Notes: generated by a model from the letters alone, not told the origin. Counted from the stretch's first letter, positions 25,114 through 38,880 are shown. The stretch is DNA of 64,000 nucleotides from Diploscapter coronatus (GCA_964036155.1 OZ038423.1:73733249-73797248); one strand, 5' to 3'. A program made the numbers and translations.

Positions 25114-26579
25114 AGGAACCGAGGATAATGGTCCAGTTCCCCCTCGAAAAACCCAGGAACCAGGCACTATTATACTTCAACTAAGGTTTATCGAATTATC
25201 GGAGACATGAATGGATTTGAGATTTAGACCGTTCAAATTAAAATAGAAACTAAAGCAAAATGGGTATTAGAGATTGGAGGAGAAAAAGGTCGAATCGTCA
25301 AATCTGTAGATTCCTCATTGTCAGACAAAAGGCGGAAAGTTTATCTTTCGCGGTTGGCGTGAAGTACAAACCTAACAAAACTGAAGCTAAGAAAAAGAAA
25401 GGGGAAAGTTATTTGAAAAGCGGCGCGCAGCTTCTTCACGCTCTCTTTCACACTTTTTTTCGGGGGCTTTTCCATCTTTTCTTCTCTGACTTTCCCCCAA
25501 TATTTTTCCTCTTTTGACCCATATCGATGAAGGTTTGAAAAGGCGATTTAGCAGAGCAAGACAAATGTTATTTTAGCGATTTTGATCGAAGAATTGAAAG
25601 ATCTATACGATATGAACTAAATTCTAGAAAGAGCTATTAGAGTCAAATTATGACCTTAAAAGTGTGCGCAAATCACCAAACTTTTTACACCTATTTGATA
25701 ATTTTGAAAACTTTCGAGTAGTGCGCTAAGTAAATTAAGGACTTCACCTAAAACCTTGCTTGAATTACCATTACGAAAAATTTTCTAGATTCATAGAAAA
25801 CTTTTAAACCTGCAAGTTGCAAAATCACAATTATTGCAAAATATTTTCATCTGTTATTTTACCTATCTTCCCACTCTTGTAATCTCCTGCCATACCCCTT
25901 CTAGTTTTGTTATTAGTCCCTGGGGGATCTTGGAAATCTTTCCAAATCTCCCCCGTTTTCCCCGGGTTGTCATTGTATCCGTCCTGCCAATTTGTCCTGT
26001 CCTGTTCCCCGAAATCTATCGACATTTGCAAATTCTGCACCGAAGGGAGAGGGGATATTCGAGAGAGAGAGAGATTGAGTAAATACGGCAGATGCCAAAG
26101 CAATGAGCAAAGCTCGACAATGAAGCTAGAGATAAAATGGGAGAAATACTTTTCTAGTGTTGAAGGATAGAAGAGGAAAACTGTCCGAGATATAAAAAAA
26201 TGCGGTTTTTGACCAATTATCAGAAAAATTCCCAACTGATTCGAGCAGGCATCACAATTAAGAATGGGTAAAATTAATAAAGGAAAATAAGATTTTCGCA
26301 GAACATTTTGAAGAAATCTAGTTTTCGATCAGCGAATGAACATGAAAATAACCTTTATTGAAGCTTCTAAATTTGTGCCTGAACAACGACGAAAAACTAG
26401 ATTCTGTATTTTGTAGAAACGCATCGCAGACTTTATAGGGAAAACTAAACTAAACTAATAAAAAACTTTCGGATTACATCAAAGTTACATCATGGAATTT
26501 CAGGTACTCGAGAAATTTGGGATCGGCTTGAAGTGTCGAATAGTCAAGTGAATAAGAGGTCGGATTTCGAGATGCAAAG

Positions 26580-26616
26580 ATGATGGCGCAGCCAAGAAGG
26601 TTCAAGAAGCTCTCAG
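26580..26616 (+). other. Possible alternative first exon of the receptor gene
   Basis: ATG ATG GCG CAG begins a 12-codon open frame that ends in a good donor (CTCTCAG|GTTAGT) in phase 1. The same phase is required by the acceptor at 35254 in the nuclear hormone receptor gene, so a spliced product would replace the 28-residue A/B region with a short basic one. The join would need an 8.6-kb intron. The evidence is only splice signal plus phase, which has a one in three chance of matching. Confidence 0.2.
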
Positions 26617-26679
26617 GTTAGTATTTTTGTAATTTCCTTATTATTTTCTCCTAAAATTCTTGCGAATTTTCTCATTTCA

Positions 26680-29600
26680 CTTGCAAAGCTTCTGGTCAGA
26701 AAATGGATATTTTGCGCGAGAATGTGTGACTATGAAAGGGAAAGTGAGGATCGGAAATATTAACGAGAGAAACAGTAGGTGAAAATAAAGAAAGAGATAG
26801 ATACAAAACTGAAACAAAGAAAGTTTGGAGAGACGGAAAAGAAAAGGAGAGAAAGAGTGATCCTTGAGGCATCCCTTCAAGAATATAGAGGGGTGAATGA
26901 ATGGAATAAGAGGGAAGAGAGAGAGAGTCAAGAGATTTGAAGAAAGCGAAGTAGTATGGAAATTTTTGAGGGTAAAAAGATGCAGAGAAAAATATATTCA
27001 GAAAAGTCATGCAGAACTTTTGTACGGAATGTTTTTGAATGAATCAAAGTTTAAAGAGTACGTCCAGGCACTTCTACCACTTGCAGCTAGAAATGAGAGC
27101 AGGAAATTAAAGCCCGGGCAGTTGAGTTGAAATGAGCTAAATTCGAATGAGAATAGTTGAAGACGTCGTATTTAGTGCCAAACAAAATGTTAAGTCTGAC
27201 TAAAGGGGAGAATTTATTATGGAACAGATCGCATATTACGATATGGGGGAATACCAGTACTTTGAAGGAAAGTTGAGGAAAGGGAGGGAGGAAGAAAATA
27301 GAGGGCTGTCAGGAAAATGTCATACAGACGAAGGAGGGAAAAGACAAAAGTTGTACAAAAGCGAGATGAGAGAATGAGGAAATGCATATTGGAGGAGAGA
27401 GAACTAGAAAAACAAGAGAATAGGAGATAATAGAATCTTACAGAAAACTTGAGAGGGCTTAAAGAAGAAGAGAATATAAGAGAGACAGTGAAAATGAGAG
27501 GATTAGGGAAAAAGAATACGATTCCTTTCCTTGCATTCCATATACGGCATGACATACACTGATAGCATCTTCGTGTAGAGAGGCGTCGTAAATGACGAGC
27601 CAATACAGAGGGACAGTTCGACGAACGATTTGAGGTAGGAATTATTAGAGAAAGATAGGAAGATTAGGAGAAATAGCATGCAAAGTCGAGAAAAAAGAAG
27701 CAGAAAATAAGAAAACGAAGGACAGAAAATGAGGCATCGGTTGACATTGAACCCTCACGCCAACCGCCTCAGAAAGAGGGAAATTTTCGCGCGCGCCAAA
27801 CATCGTTTTGGAGAACACGTCGGTGTTGAGAAAGAAAATATTTTTCTATGCTAAAAAATCGAAAAGAAAAACAGGTTGGAATAGATTTCACAAAATCTCA
27901 GACTTGACTAATTGCGAACTGAAAATCACACGAGAGAGTGAAATCGAACAGTAAAGAAAGCCGTAAAAGGCACTATAAAAGAGGCGATAAAATGAAAAAA
28001 GGGTTTTCAAAAGATTAGTGAAATGGATTTTTGGTGATTGAAGATCAATGAATTTTCTTATTTCAGGCTCTATTTTCGAGTTATTTATTGGAGGATTTGA
28101 TTATTTAGCTGAAGATGAAAAGAAACCGAGAAACTCCATCTATTAGAAATTGCAATATTCAGAGAAACCTATCCGGCAGTTACTAAATGACGACCCTTAT
28201 GGTTGGAGAGAGGGTAGAGTAGGGCTAAATAGCGTAGGAAAAGAAAAAGGTCGTTAAGACGTCACATAGCTGTTGTCATCTATTCCTAAAATTTACCAGA
28301 AAGAAATGATTGCTTATCATTAAAGGTAGTGCATTTTTGCCTATCAAACGGGATTCATGAAGATCTAATTTTTGAATTTTTATGATAGGTCTGGAAGTAC
28401 TAAAAAGGATTAAAAGTCGTCTTGTCTTTCTTTCATCAGGAATCTCATGATTCCGAGGAGCGTATTCTTAAAATTGTATTTTAAAAAAGCAAATGCTTGT
28501 TTTGATGATTGGAAATCTAGACAAAGCGCTCTAAAACTACAATAATAAAAGCTACGAAAGTCTGAATACAAACTTATTCTGACATTCTGAAAGAAAACGA
28601 GAACTTCGTCATTACTTTTTTACATTTACGGCTAGAAGAAGAAACCAAAATGTTTGGTTTTACGGGATCGTAAAAAACTGTAAATGTCGAAACATAGGAG
28701 AAAGGAGTGATTTGGATTTAGAGAGCAATTTTCTCGGATAACCAGCGCACAGAATGGGGATATCGATGTGATGGAGGGATAGAAAGGGGTATGCGAGGAT
28801 AGAGAAGATCTGAGGGAATGCATGGTGGTTAGTGAGTGTGATACGGGTGAGAATTGACTGTAGATTGAGGTACGTTTCAGTAGCTTTTAAGATTTGGAGT
28901 ACATTAGTTTAGCGATATGTTGTAGGAAAATCCATCGAAACTTAAAATACTCTCAAGAAATTCATAAATTTTCAAAATATACCCCTCTAAGTTCTTCACT
29001 TTCTATATATCGGCCCATTAGTGAAAAATCAATTTCTGAAAAACGAATAGTTTTTGTGGTAGGCGGGGGAATAGTCGAGAGTTTGAGAGATGATAGTCGA
29101 TAAATCTGGTATATCGTATATACAATAAATGGAAAGGGAATGAGAAAGGAGAAATATAGATGGACCGAAATGTGGAGGAAGGAAATAATATCGTGAATAC
29201 AGAAAAGTGGATGACTAAGCACGCGATGCCCATATTAGTTATAGAAAAAGAAAGAAAGTGAGAATTTACGAAACAAGTGAATTTAAGCACAAGAATACAA
29301 TAGAAATCGTGAAATGTTCGAATATAGTTGAGGAAATCTTGGGTCAATTTTAATGAAATCTAAGTGTGAAGATTTAACCCTCAAAAAATTTTTAATTTAC
29401 CAGAGTAAATAACAGCTGATTTTCGCAGAGAAAATCTGGAAAGATTACGAATTGTGCTTTTTCTCTCTAACTTCTCCAAAAATCTCATACTATTTTCCAA
29501 GTAAGGAGCAAAATTCGCATTTTGCCTGGGGCCAAATAAAACACTATTGATCGAATCGATTATGATTGTGATGGAAGTAGCATTGAATATGAAAAGGAAA

Positions 29601-30150
29601 ATATAATGATGCAATTATGAAAAAGCGACAAAGATGTGAAAGCAAATGTGTGATAAATGACGAGAAGGGAAAGAGAGAAAGGAAGAGATAGAGATAAAAA
29701 GTGATAAAGATATGATGAATAAGGGGTAATGAAGTCTGTATAATGTTCTTCAGAAGTTTAGGAAAAAATAGGCACTTTACGATTTTTTTAGAAAATTTTG
29801 ATAAGGAAACCGCAAAAAATTAGATCTTGATATCCGATTTGGTTTTCAGAGCACGATCTTCACCATTAGATGAGAGATTCAGGATTTGAAGTTTCAGAGA
29901 AATAAAATTAGAGAGTACAGATTTTGATGAGAGAAAAAGGAACAGAGATATGAAATGCGGAAAGCCCTCCATGATGGGTATGTTTGTATGGAAATAATTG
30001 CGCGAAATGTGACAGAACGAATGCAAAGAGAAAGAAAGGGAAATGGAGAGAAGGAAAGATAGGGACGGGGAAAATAGTGAGGGAATAGAGATACAGAAAG
30101 AGCTGCGAAGATACGGAGATTTCGGGGATGATACAATGACCATTCATTTC
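26680..30150. other. Purine-rich (plus strand) tract of about 3.5 kb
   Basis: The plus strand carries long runs built from GAAAG, GAGAG and AAAGAGA words, and is strongly depleted in C and in pyrimidine runs, over several subsections (26,680-26,960; 27,240-27,500; 29,100-29,210; 29,630-29,720; 29,970-30,100). This creates long minus-strand open frames rich in Ser, Leu and Phe that look like composition artefacts. No clean repeat unit was found. The bias suggests either a decayed GA-repeat array or DNA with strand-specific constraint. Confidence 0.6.
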
Positions 30151-33100
30151 TTCTTGGAAAGAAATCGTCGTAAAATGATCAAATAAATGCTGGAAGATTG
30201 AAGAGAAAGTTCAAGAAATTTCGTATTAGTTTAGAAAGAAGATGAAATTGAATTTGGAATCAGAATTCTTGATACTTCTTACAAAATTGGTAGCATTTGA
30301 ATATTTTAAGATAGTTAAAGTAAGCTTCACAAGTGCTTCATTGCGGTTTTCAACTGATGTCATCAGTTGCATGATACAATGGTGTGAGATATTCAAATCG
30401 TTCTAATCAAGAATTTAATAAAACTGACGATAGACGGAATATGTAAGGATGAACGATGTTTTATCGATGGAAGGTTGTGCTGGGCGAAAAAGTTAGTTGA
30501 AGCTTTTGAAAAATGGCTGATTATCACGCGATTGTACTAATTACAGACCAGGGTTGAAGCTTCAAGACATTTATGCTAGAATAAAAAGTAGTGGTTTATG
30601 CTTATTAAAAGAGGGATGTAAGTGTTGGACAACATATGATCCAGAAGTTTGTATAGTCAAGCTGGGTTTTCCTAGTGATCACGAATAGTTGTGCCAAACC
30701 ATAAAATACGCCTGCAATGAAAATCTAAAAAGTGATAAATGTAAACGTCAAGATGAGGTTGTAGATTGAACGATGAAGAGCGAGGCTGATCTTTCGTACG
30801 TATTTGTTTGAAATAATTAACGAAAAAGACATAGAAAATAGGATTTGTATGTTACAAAGTTAGGTTATAAGTTTGTCGGCAAAATTAGAGGCGATTACAC
30901 GTAACACTGTGACTTCTATAGTTTACCTATCAAAACCAAGCTGAATGAATGGAATCTTTTGTAAGCCGGTCAAACAACCGAAGGAAGTTTACCTAGTCCA
31001 AGAGAAAAAGTTCAAAAATCTAGCTAAAAATCAGAAATTCGAAATTTTTTGAAAAAAAATGAATTCTTATTGCAAGAAACACGCCTTTTCATAAGAAATT
31101 CGTCGTTCGGTTTGGTCGGAAAATGATACGGAAAACGCAAAGAAAACAAAACGGGCAAAAACCGGAACAGGTGGTTGTTTTCGCGAGGAAGGCCAGACGA
31201 TTTTCCTGTTCTATTATTTAGTACGAGAAGAGTGATTAGAGGGTGGAAAGAGGAAAGTAGGGACCAACCGATCTGCCGCGAGTGACCCTTCGCGCATGTA
31301 GAGAAAGGCACATAAAAGGACTGTTCAGAAAGACAAAGAAGAAGGCGAATAGTACGGGAAACTATGAGAGCTGAGATAGGTAGAGAAAAGAAGAAATAGT
31401 CTGCACAAATGGAAGAGTGGAAGATACAGACGGCTGGAGATAATGGCAAGCAAATACAGCCTGGGTTGTTTCTGGCCATAGAGAAAATCTCTAATCTAAT
31501 GCTAAAACATATGGAATCAAAGCAGTCTGGGATATTCGATATCCAAATATGCCGAGCTAACCTTTATCTTTTTACCCTCTCAAATGTGTTGGCTATTTCT
31601 CGATTTAGGTAAATAACATAATGAGCCCAACGCTTTGCGATACTGAGATAAGAATATGTGTTGAGAAGCAGGTGGAAGTGAGGTAGTACGAGAAGAAATG
31701 CTAATTTTGGGAGAGTGCAGAGAAAATAGTGTAAAATGGTCTAAAATAGGAGATTTCGTAGAAAACGAGTCATGGAAATTAACGCATTAGTTTTGTAATC
31801 AAAGGATGCATACCTAGCGATGTTAGCAACACCCCTCTTTTGAGATTTCGCAAACATTGAAAATTAGGTCAGGCGGCTTCTTAACTATCTTTTAACAGTG
31901 GTTTAGAGTATGGACTTGTAGACTCCTTCCAATTTTTGTAAATGACATAAATTTACCCCAGTTTTAATTGGGCATCCTTTAACATTGGGCTAGAAAAAGC
32001 TAAAGATCACATGAGCTTTGCAATTTTTGTAGTCATGTTTATCTTTTCAAAAATGTAGGTTGTCTGGTTTATCTTTGCAGAAGTTAAATGGTCAATGATT
32101 AGAGAACGAAAGAAGAGGTAGAAGAAAAAATCTCCTATTATTTGTTGAAAGATAGAGTGCAGAAACGGCTGAGATAATTTGTGGTCGCTCATTTGCAAAG
32201 TTTAGTAATTAGGGAGTCACACTTTGCATAAATTGAGGAAATGCTAATTTATAATCGAAATTTATGATATCCATTTCATGGAAATTTTTAAAGTTTTTAG
32301 TTTGGTTAGACTGTAATTAGGGAGAGGTTGAAATCTGTCACTTCCTAGATCAGGCAAAATATTCGACTTTTCGATAGAATGTGTAAAATTTATTTTGAAC
32401 AGTTCTATAAGTTCGCTATTTCTTATTAGATTTAGTCGAGACATAGGATATGTGATCTTCATTCAGATAAAACTTTTGACAATTTTTGAGTTACAATAAT
32501 TAAATTACCTAGATCAGAGATCTTTTTCTGATATTAAATTTTTAATGGGTGCTTAGGTAAGATTGGAACAAACTTTTCGATATGTGTTGCTAGTTCTTTA
32601 ATTCCCCCTTCTAGAACTTCCATTTTCGATGCTTTTCCTCCAGTCTTTATCAGCCGATTTCCATTCAATGATCGATCACTTATCAGCATAACTCTGCATT
32701 CACTCTCAATTGATTTTTTTAATCAATTTTTATCAGTAATTATGCTCACTTTCGATAGAGTTCGAGAATTTTTGCTCCCGTTTGAAACTCCCCTTTCTTG
32801 AATTGGTCTTCGATGTTTTTCAACTGAACTATTTTACACCGAGGAGATTTGATAATTCGCCGAGTCAGTTTTGAAAAAAAAAACAACTAACTTTCCTGTT
32901 CTTTGAAACTTTATCTAAAAGTTATGTGTAATACTGTATGAAACGCAGTTTTTCTGAGTGATGCTCAAGTGAAGATCAGTTAGTTTTCCACTAATTTCAG
33001 TTGTTATTAGTTTCGAAAGAATTTAGCTTCATCTTTTCTACGAAACCTATTCTGTCTAGTTTTGAAATATCGTTGTTCGTACCCTAAAATTGTAGTCTTT

Positions 33101-34805
33101 GATTCTTTGATATTTCTCGAGAATGTCTTTTAGAGTTGTTTGGTTTGTGTGTACAGAGACGAGAGGTACTCCCTAATTCGCAAAATCATGATAATTTTCA
33201 TAGGCTTTCGAGATTTAGTATGTGCTGAGATTCTGATAATCCTTTATACTTCGTGATAAGGATTTTTAGAGATTTCCATCATTTTTAATTCACTCATCAT
33301 AGTGCATTGACCAAGCTTATGCGCTAAAAATTACTAGATTTTCCTAATTTTTAAAGAAAGCCTAACTACTTTGTGAATTTTCAAGCCACGTGGCAAAATT
33401 AAAAAAAAAAAATTTGAAGAAATTCCAAGCTGCAAATCAATTCTTTCTTCTCACGTGAAAACTTCTTCACGTTTTAAATTTCGATTTTCAAAGACTCCTC
33501 CTTTTCGCATTTTTACTCTCTCGCTCTCTGAAAAGCGCGCCTTCGTTTTTCGATGGGTCGATAATTCTGCTGCCGTTTAATCAATCCGACTAATCAAGCA
33601 GAGTGGAATGAGTTGATGACCGATACGCAACAGGGCAGGTTGGAAATCACTCGGTTAGAGGATAGACAGCCAGAGTCGCTTCCACTGCCAATCACAAAAA
33701 CGCCCTTCGCAACACAGCACATGGCCAATTCTCCGAGTTAGAGACGTAGAGCGCGAGAAAAATGATTAGAGACTATGCAAAATGACAAGAATTGAAGAAG
33801 AAAAACATCTAGAGAGTATAGGAAACAAGGAGACGACGAGTGGAAGAAAATAGAGTAAAGAAAAATTTAGAGAATGTGTAAAATAAGAGTGGGCAGAGAG
33901 AGAAACAAGCGAGAGAGTGGAAAACGAAGAGAGCGCAAAGAAGTCAGACCTGCAGCGAGGTGTGTTCTCTCTCTCTGTTTCAATGGCAAAAAGCAGTGTT
34001 TCGCGGATTTTCTGTCTTCTTTCCGTCTCTACTCGCTCACGTGCTAACTTTCGGTCTCTAATTCCTGAATTTGCACGACCTTTTACTCCCAGTGCTTCTT
34101 CAAGGCTTTTGGTGGTTCTATGTACAATCGCTGATGAAGAACCTCGCTTTTGACCCAAAGAACGGCGATTTATAAGGAGCGAGTAGTTTTCTTGATGGAT
34201 TTAGGAAATTTTTTATGAAGTCGTCTTGTGGAGGTACTGCTTTATTACTGGGAGTGCTTTCTCTATCACTTTTCTTTTTTTTATTTAGTTTTTGGAATTT
34301 CGCACGATGAGAATGAGTAATTTTGAAGTTTCCGAAAAAGCTAACTTTTTTCATTTAGGGAAAATCTATTCGTTTTTACTTCTTTAAAGTCTTTGAGAAT
34401 GCCTAATTCTCACTTCAAAGAATCTCCCCTCGACTTTGTATCCATCTAGCTACGGTCTATTTTGAGTTTTATCCCTTGCCTCTACTTTTTTCCTGATCAC
34501 GCACTGCTACATGCGACTCTGTTTTGGTAGTGGATTTCAAATTTTGTCGCTTTCATTTTGTAGTCTTCTAGTTTTCAAAGAAGAAATTTACTTTGATTGT
34601 TTGAATTTGAAAGTTTAAAATTGAAGTTAGATTTTTGTATTTTACTTTCCGACTCTACGAATTTCCTGCGGAAGCCCACTATTTTCTTTTCTTTCTTCGT
34701 ATTAAATGGCTCACGTCATTTCTATCCGGAGTCAGGAGGAAATTGATTATTTTTTTCATATTGGAAGGTTTTAAATTGAGTTAATGATGTAATTTTGAGA
34801 AGTAA

Positions 34806-37800
34806 ATGGAAATGGGCTACTCGGATAGTGGAGGACAGCTGGAACAAGCCCCCGAGCCGGGAAGTCCTGTCGAGGTCAAACCCGAGAAAGGTTTATTATT
34901 ATTTTTTAAATTTAAATTTTGACTAAGAGAAGTCGTTATCAACTAGAGCGTTGGCTTAATTTTATAATTCTACAAATTGTAAGGACATTTCGATCATTTT
35001 CAATTTGAAAATTTAAACAATTATCATTTGGAAGCAGATCTAGGAAAGACGATCGTCAGAAATCCTTTGCGATCTATCCCCAATATATTTCTTTCGTCTT
35101 ACGAAAGTGCTCCCTAGATCTGTTTGGAAGCTACTCTCACTAATTATTTTATTTGATGACTAGTTGTAGCTCAATGGTCATTACCCTTCTACATTCAATT
35201 TCAGTGCATTTTGAAACATACCTAAATCAATGAGTCATAAACTATTCTTTCAGGCATAATCGGTAATTGTCTAATATGCGGCGAGCCATCTACTGGAAAG
35301 CATTATGGAATTGTTGCATGTTTGGGGTGTAAGGTACGGTATTCTAATTTTATTTGCCGCAGAAAGACTATCATCCGTAGAAGGCATTGATAAAGAGATC
35401 ATGAAAAATTGTAATTTTTATTTTTAGACATTTTTCCGTCGCGCGGTTGTTCAAAGACAGGACACAGTCTGCAAGCTAGAAACTCCCTGTGAGCCTAAGC
35501 TGATGGCCAGAAAGGCCTGCAGGGCCTGCAGATACAGACGATGCTTGGAGTGCGGCATGAGCAAGGAAGGTTGGTGGCGTTCAATTATGCAATTTAATTA
35601 ATCTCGAATATGTTTCAAAATTTTGTAAGGTTCAGAAATAGGCAATAATTTTGATAGATGAACGGACTGTTTTATATTTTGGAGAAAAAATCATGTTTTT
35701 ATTCTGAACTGATATTTTTTGACAAACAATATGTGCTTAAAAGTTTCGTTAAACCTTTAATTTTACCGAATTAGTAATACTCCGTATTCTCGCTAGAAAA
35801 AAAACGATCAAATTATTATTCATTTCAGCCCTGCAACCGCGTCGCGATCTGATCGGCTGTCGTCGCATCAGGAATCGGCCCAATTGGGCTGTGCCTCCCC
35901 CGAATGTGATGACCGAGGAAGTCAGCAAGAATGCACTACTTTCGCTCATCGAGAGACTCACTTCTTGCGACGAGAGAATTCGGTAATTCATTTCTTTTTG
36001 GACATTTAGATATCTGCTCTATCCCTCTACTATCTAGGCTTTCGGAATTTCATTTTCATTGACTGAATGGAATATTATTATGGTTTAATAATCCGCCTGG
36101 ATTATATGACTTCATTCAAACTTCCCCATAGACTCAATCAAAGCTCTATCGAAATAATCGAAGCAGTTGTCATTTTAACGATTAGATGAAACTTATCACG
36201 AACATTTTGGCATACATGTTCTTTTCAGAAATAAGAAATTCGAAATTCTCCGCTCGAAACAAGAAGCTTTGGGGCTAGCGAACGCTATCAAGGAAGGGAT
36301 TTGCAAACCGAACGTGAGACTTTTTTAAATAAAAGAAATTACATTACAAGAAGTATCCTGATGATATTTATAATTCCGAATATTTTGCTTATCTTATCAA
36401 GCTAATTTATTTTAGGTAGACCATCATTCGAAACTTATGATTATGTTAGCCTCTGATATTTCGAACACGACCCAGACCGACCTGCTCACACTGCTCGAAT
36501 GGATCAAAACCCTGCCTGTCTTCAAGCTCATCTCGCAGAAAGACAAGGAACTTCTCCTCAAGGTAGGAACTTTTTAAAATATGCTTAAAACAGAATACCT
36601 TTAAAATTGTATCTAATCTTTAATGTTTTCTTCTCTACATTTATTCTAGTAATTTCATCAAAATATTTTCTTTGAAAACCGATAAATATGTAAATATCAT
36701 TTTGAAAAAAATGAGAGAATGCATTTTAAGACATTATTTCTTTTTTGTTGATTCCTTATGATGGTTTAAACTTATTACGGAAAAATAAAAAGGATTGGAG
36801 TAACTTTGAAAGTAAATTTCAGCGGTTTGCGTGGAATCATCTGATCATCGAGTGCGGCACGTTCACCGCGGCAGCCAATGTCGACGATGTCTGGCTAATT
36901 TCAAATGGCACGTGCATGCCCAGGAATGTTGAGAAACTACCCGAGGAGAGCAAGGTGAAATGGTTTGAATATAGAAGTTCAATGAGCGCACTACTTTTAT
37001 GAATTGAAAAACTCAGAGTTATGAATTGTTGCCATGACTTTCACAGATCTACATATTCTAATGACTTGTAAAATCTTGTTTCTAAATGATCTGATATGAA
37101 AATGAAAAGTGGACTTGATTCACCGTTGATGCGCCTTCAAAAATACGAATCTTTAGTTATCAATTTCCGCCGATCGTCGCTGGCGTCAGGAGAAGCTCTA
37201 CAAGCAGATGACAGACACTTGCATTGATGAAGTCCAAATTTACTTTTTTCACCAAAATTTAACTTACGTTTTAGGTAGCCGCCCCATTACGACAATTGAA
37301 ATTGATGCCCCAAGAACTGGTCGCTCTTCGAATAATAATGCTTATGAATTGCGGGGGAACACCCGGTAAATTTTAAAAATTAAAATAAAATCCTAAGCTC
37401 GTTCATACTTCAAAAACGAATTCTAACAAGGCGAGAAGTCCGCGTGAAAAGTATAAAAGAAAGGGTAGCTGTTTCTTTGCACCCAGATCTAGGGAGCATT
37501 TGAGTCGGATTCACAAAATATACAGAGTGTGGATCGTAGGAACTAAATTTACGTTATGACGCCATCAAGAATGGAGACAATTTTCGAAAATCCAGGGCTA
37601 ATGATGCAAAATTGTCAATTAAATATTATAGAGGGTATGTCGCAGAGCCATCCTGACTTAGGTCCTCCCTAGGTCTGTTTGCATCCCTCCTTTTTAAAGC
37701 ACTTTTCTCGTTATTCTTAGCAAAACATGAACTTGCTTCTAAAATTTTCTGCATTTTTTCTTTTTTAAATCTTATTTCATTACAGAATATTCCGGACTGG

Positions 37801-38174
37801 AAGAGCAAACTCACAAAGTGACTTTGGCGTTCCGCGACAAGGTCATCGCTGCTCTCTTCGCTCACTACGAACATATAGAATATCCCAATTTTCCTGGTAA
37901 GTCAAGTTTTAGAATTCAAAGAATTACGCTAATTTTCAAATTACTTTTTAGAACGATTTGGCAGCGTAATTCTGATGACCTCAGGAATCACGTCGGCTGC
38001 GTCAGCGATGCTCGAAAGTTATCAAGTAAGTTGATTTTGCTTATCTTTCGAAAAATTTTAATTACTTTGAAAAAGTTTCAATGAAACGATATTATGCTGA
38101 GATTTTAGTTGAATATTGCTGCGAGGATTGCCTCGCAAGTTTTTTTTCTTTTTAATATCATGCAGAAAAATTAA
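34806..38174 (+). CDS. Nuclear hormone receptor, nematode type
   Basis: A C4 zinc-finger transcription factor expected to bind DNA in the nucleus. Twelve exons join in frame to give 413 aa: 34806-34890, 35254-35333, 35428-35569, 35829-35982, 36229-36313, 36416-36562, 36823-36954, 37157-37231, 37275-37365, 37786-37896, 37952-38025 and 38109-38174. A stop codon directly before the ATG fixes the start of this isoform. After a 28-residue leader comes the first finger (CLIC ... CLGC with [10 protein letters not shown] between), then TFFRRAVV. The second finger is C-x5-C-x9-C-x2-C, ending [13 protein letters not shown]. The P-box CLGCK is of nematode supplementary-receptor style. The ligand-binding domain follows, with a central [10 protein letters not shown] block and [18 protein letters not shown]. 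The short last exon ends in a hydrophobic FFLFNIMQ helix that could serve as AF-2. The donor after codon GAA at 37231 (GTCCAA) is weak but the frame and family fit. The specific nhr orthologue is not assigned. Ligand unknown. Confidence 0.9.
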
Positions 38175-38812
38175 ATAGCTGCACACAGCGAATGAGAGAT
38201 ACGAAAGATTATTGAAAATAACTAAATTGCTGGAAATGTTTTTTAATGAAAAGCGGCATCCACTAGTTACATCAAATTCTGTCATATCCGAATTAACCCA
38301 AGTTTAGAAGTGAAAACATAAGAAATTTAGGTAATGCGATTATTCAAGATAGTCTCATTCGATTTGATTTCCCAACAATTGCTATTCAATGGCTAATTAT
38401 TCAGAATCTATTCCTAATTACCTATAAATCAACAGTTATTCCTAAAGGACTATCAGAAACTATCCAATGTCAGAAAAATTGTGAAAAACTACGCTCAAAA
38501 ACCTCAAAACTTAGTCCAATTTTTTCGAAAATGTCTATCATCGTATTTTTGGGTTCAGAAATAATGCATTTCTTTTCAAGTTTCAGCTTCTTTTTTTATG
38601 AATTTTGAACCTTGAAAATACGATAATATTTGAACTTTTACTACAAGAGCCGCCAAGCAAAATTTATTTCATTTAATAGATTGAAATTTCCTATTTTTCG
38701 TTAATATTTTCGCCAAATCGGGTAACAAGTCCTACGCATTATGGGTCGTTTTCAACGAAATTCGAAGAATTTTTTCATATTTTTATGAATCTTCAAAAAT
38801 AGTCGGCAAATT

Positions 38813-38818
38813 TTTATT
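38813..38818 (-). terminator. Candidate poly(A) signal for the bL20m gene
   Basis: TTTATT on the plus strand gives AATAAA on the minus strand, 310 bases past the bL20m stop. It is the first canonical hexamer seen downstream of that gene. It lies upstream of the hexamer of the converging receptor gene (38875-38880), so the two 3' UTRs would overlap. Confidence 0.35.
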
Positions 38819-38874
38819 TATCCAGAAATTTATTCAGACCGTATGTATAAATACATAACACCAAATAACGAACG

Positions 38875-38880
38875 AATAAA
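38875..38880 (+). terminator. Candidate poly(A) signal for the receptor gene
   Basis: AATAAA 700 bases after the receptor stop codon, in an A-rich context. A nearer variant hexamer may be used instead, since nematode 3' UTRs are usually shorter than this. Confidence 0.25.

Larger units (their letters stand above)
23101..34805. other. 11.7-kb gene-poor stretch between the LRAT-like and receptor genes
   Basis: No multi-exon gene could be built here. Contents noted separately are a foldback element (24912-25113), a possible 12-codon first exon (26580-26616) and a purine-rich tract (about 26,680-30,150). Other GC-richer patches at about 31,230-31,460 and 33,480-33,760 lack coherent coding potential. 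At about 33,895-33,980 a GA-rich run is followed by a CTCTCT run. The two 5' ends face away from each other across this stretch, so it should contain the promoters of both flanking genes. Confidence 0.5.

Noticed and set aside
26677..30147. Several minus-strand frames of 80-130 residues rich in Ser, Leu and Phe
   Set aside because: They follow from the polypurine bias of the plus strand, which removes stop codons from the minus strand. There are no domains or splice structure.
31024..31479. 151-residue minus-strand open frame
   Set aside because: It is the longest single open frame of the left half, but it has no domain resemblance, lies in purine-biased DNA and reads as Ser/Leu/Phe-rich low complexity.
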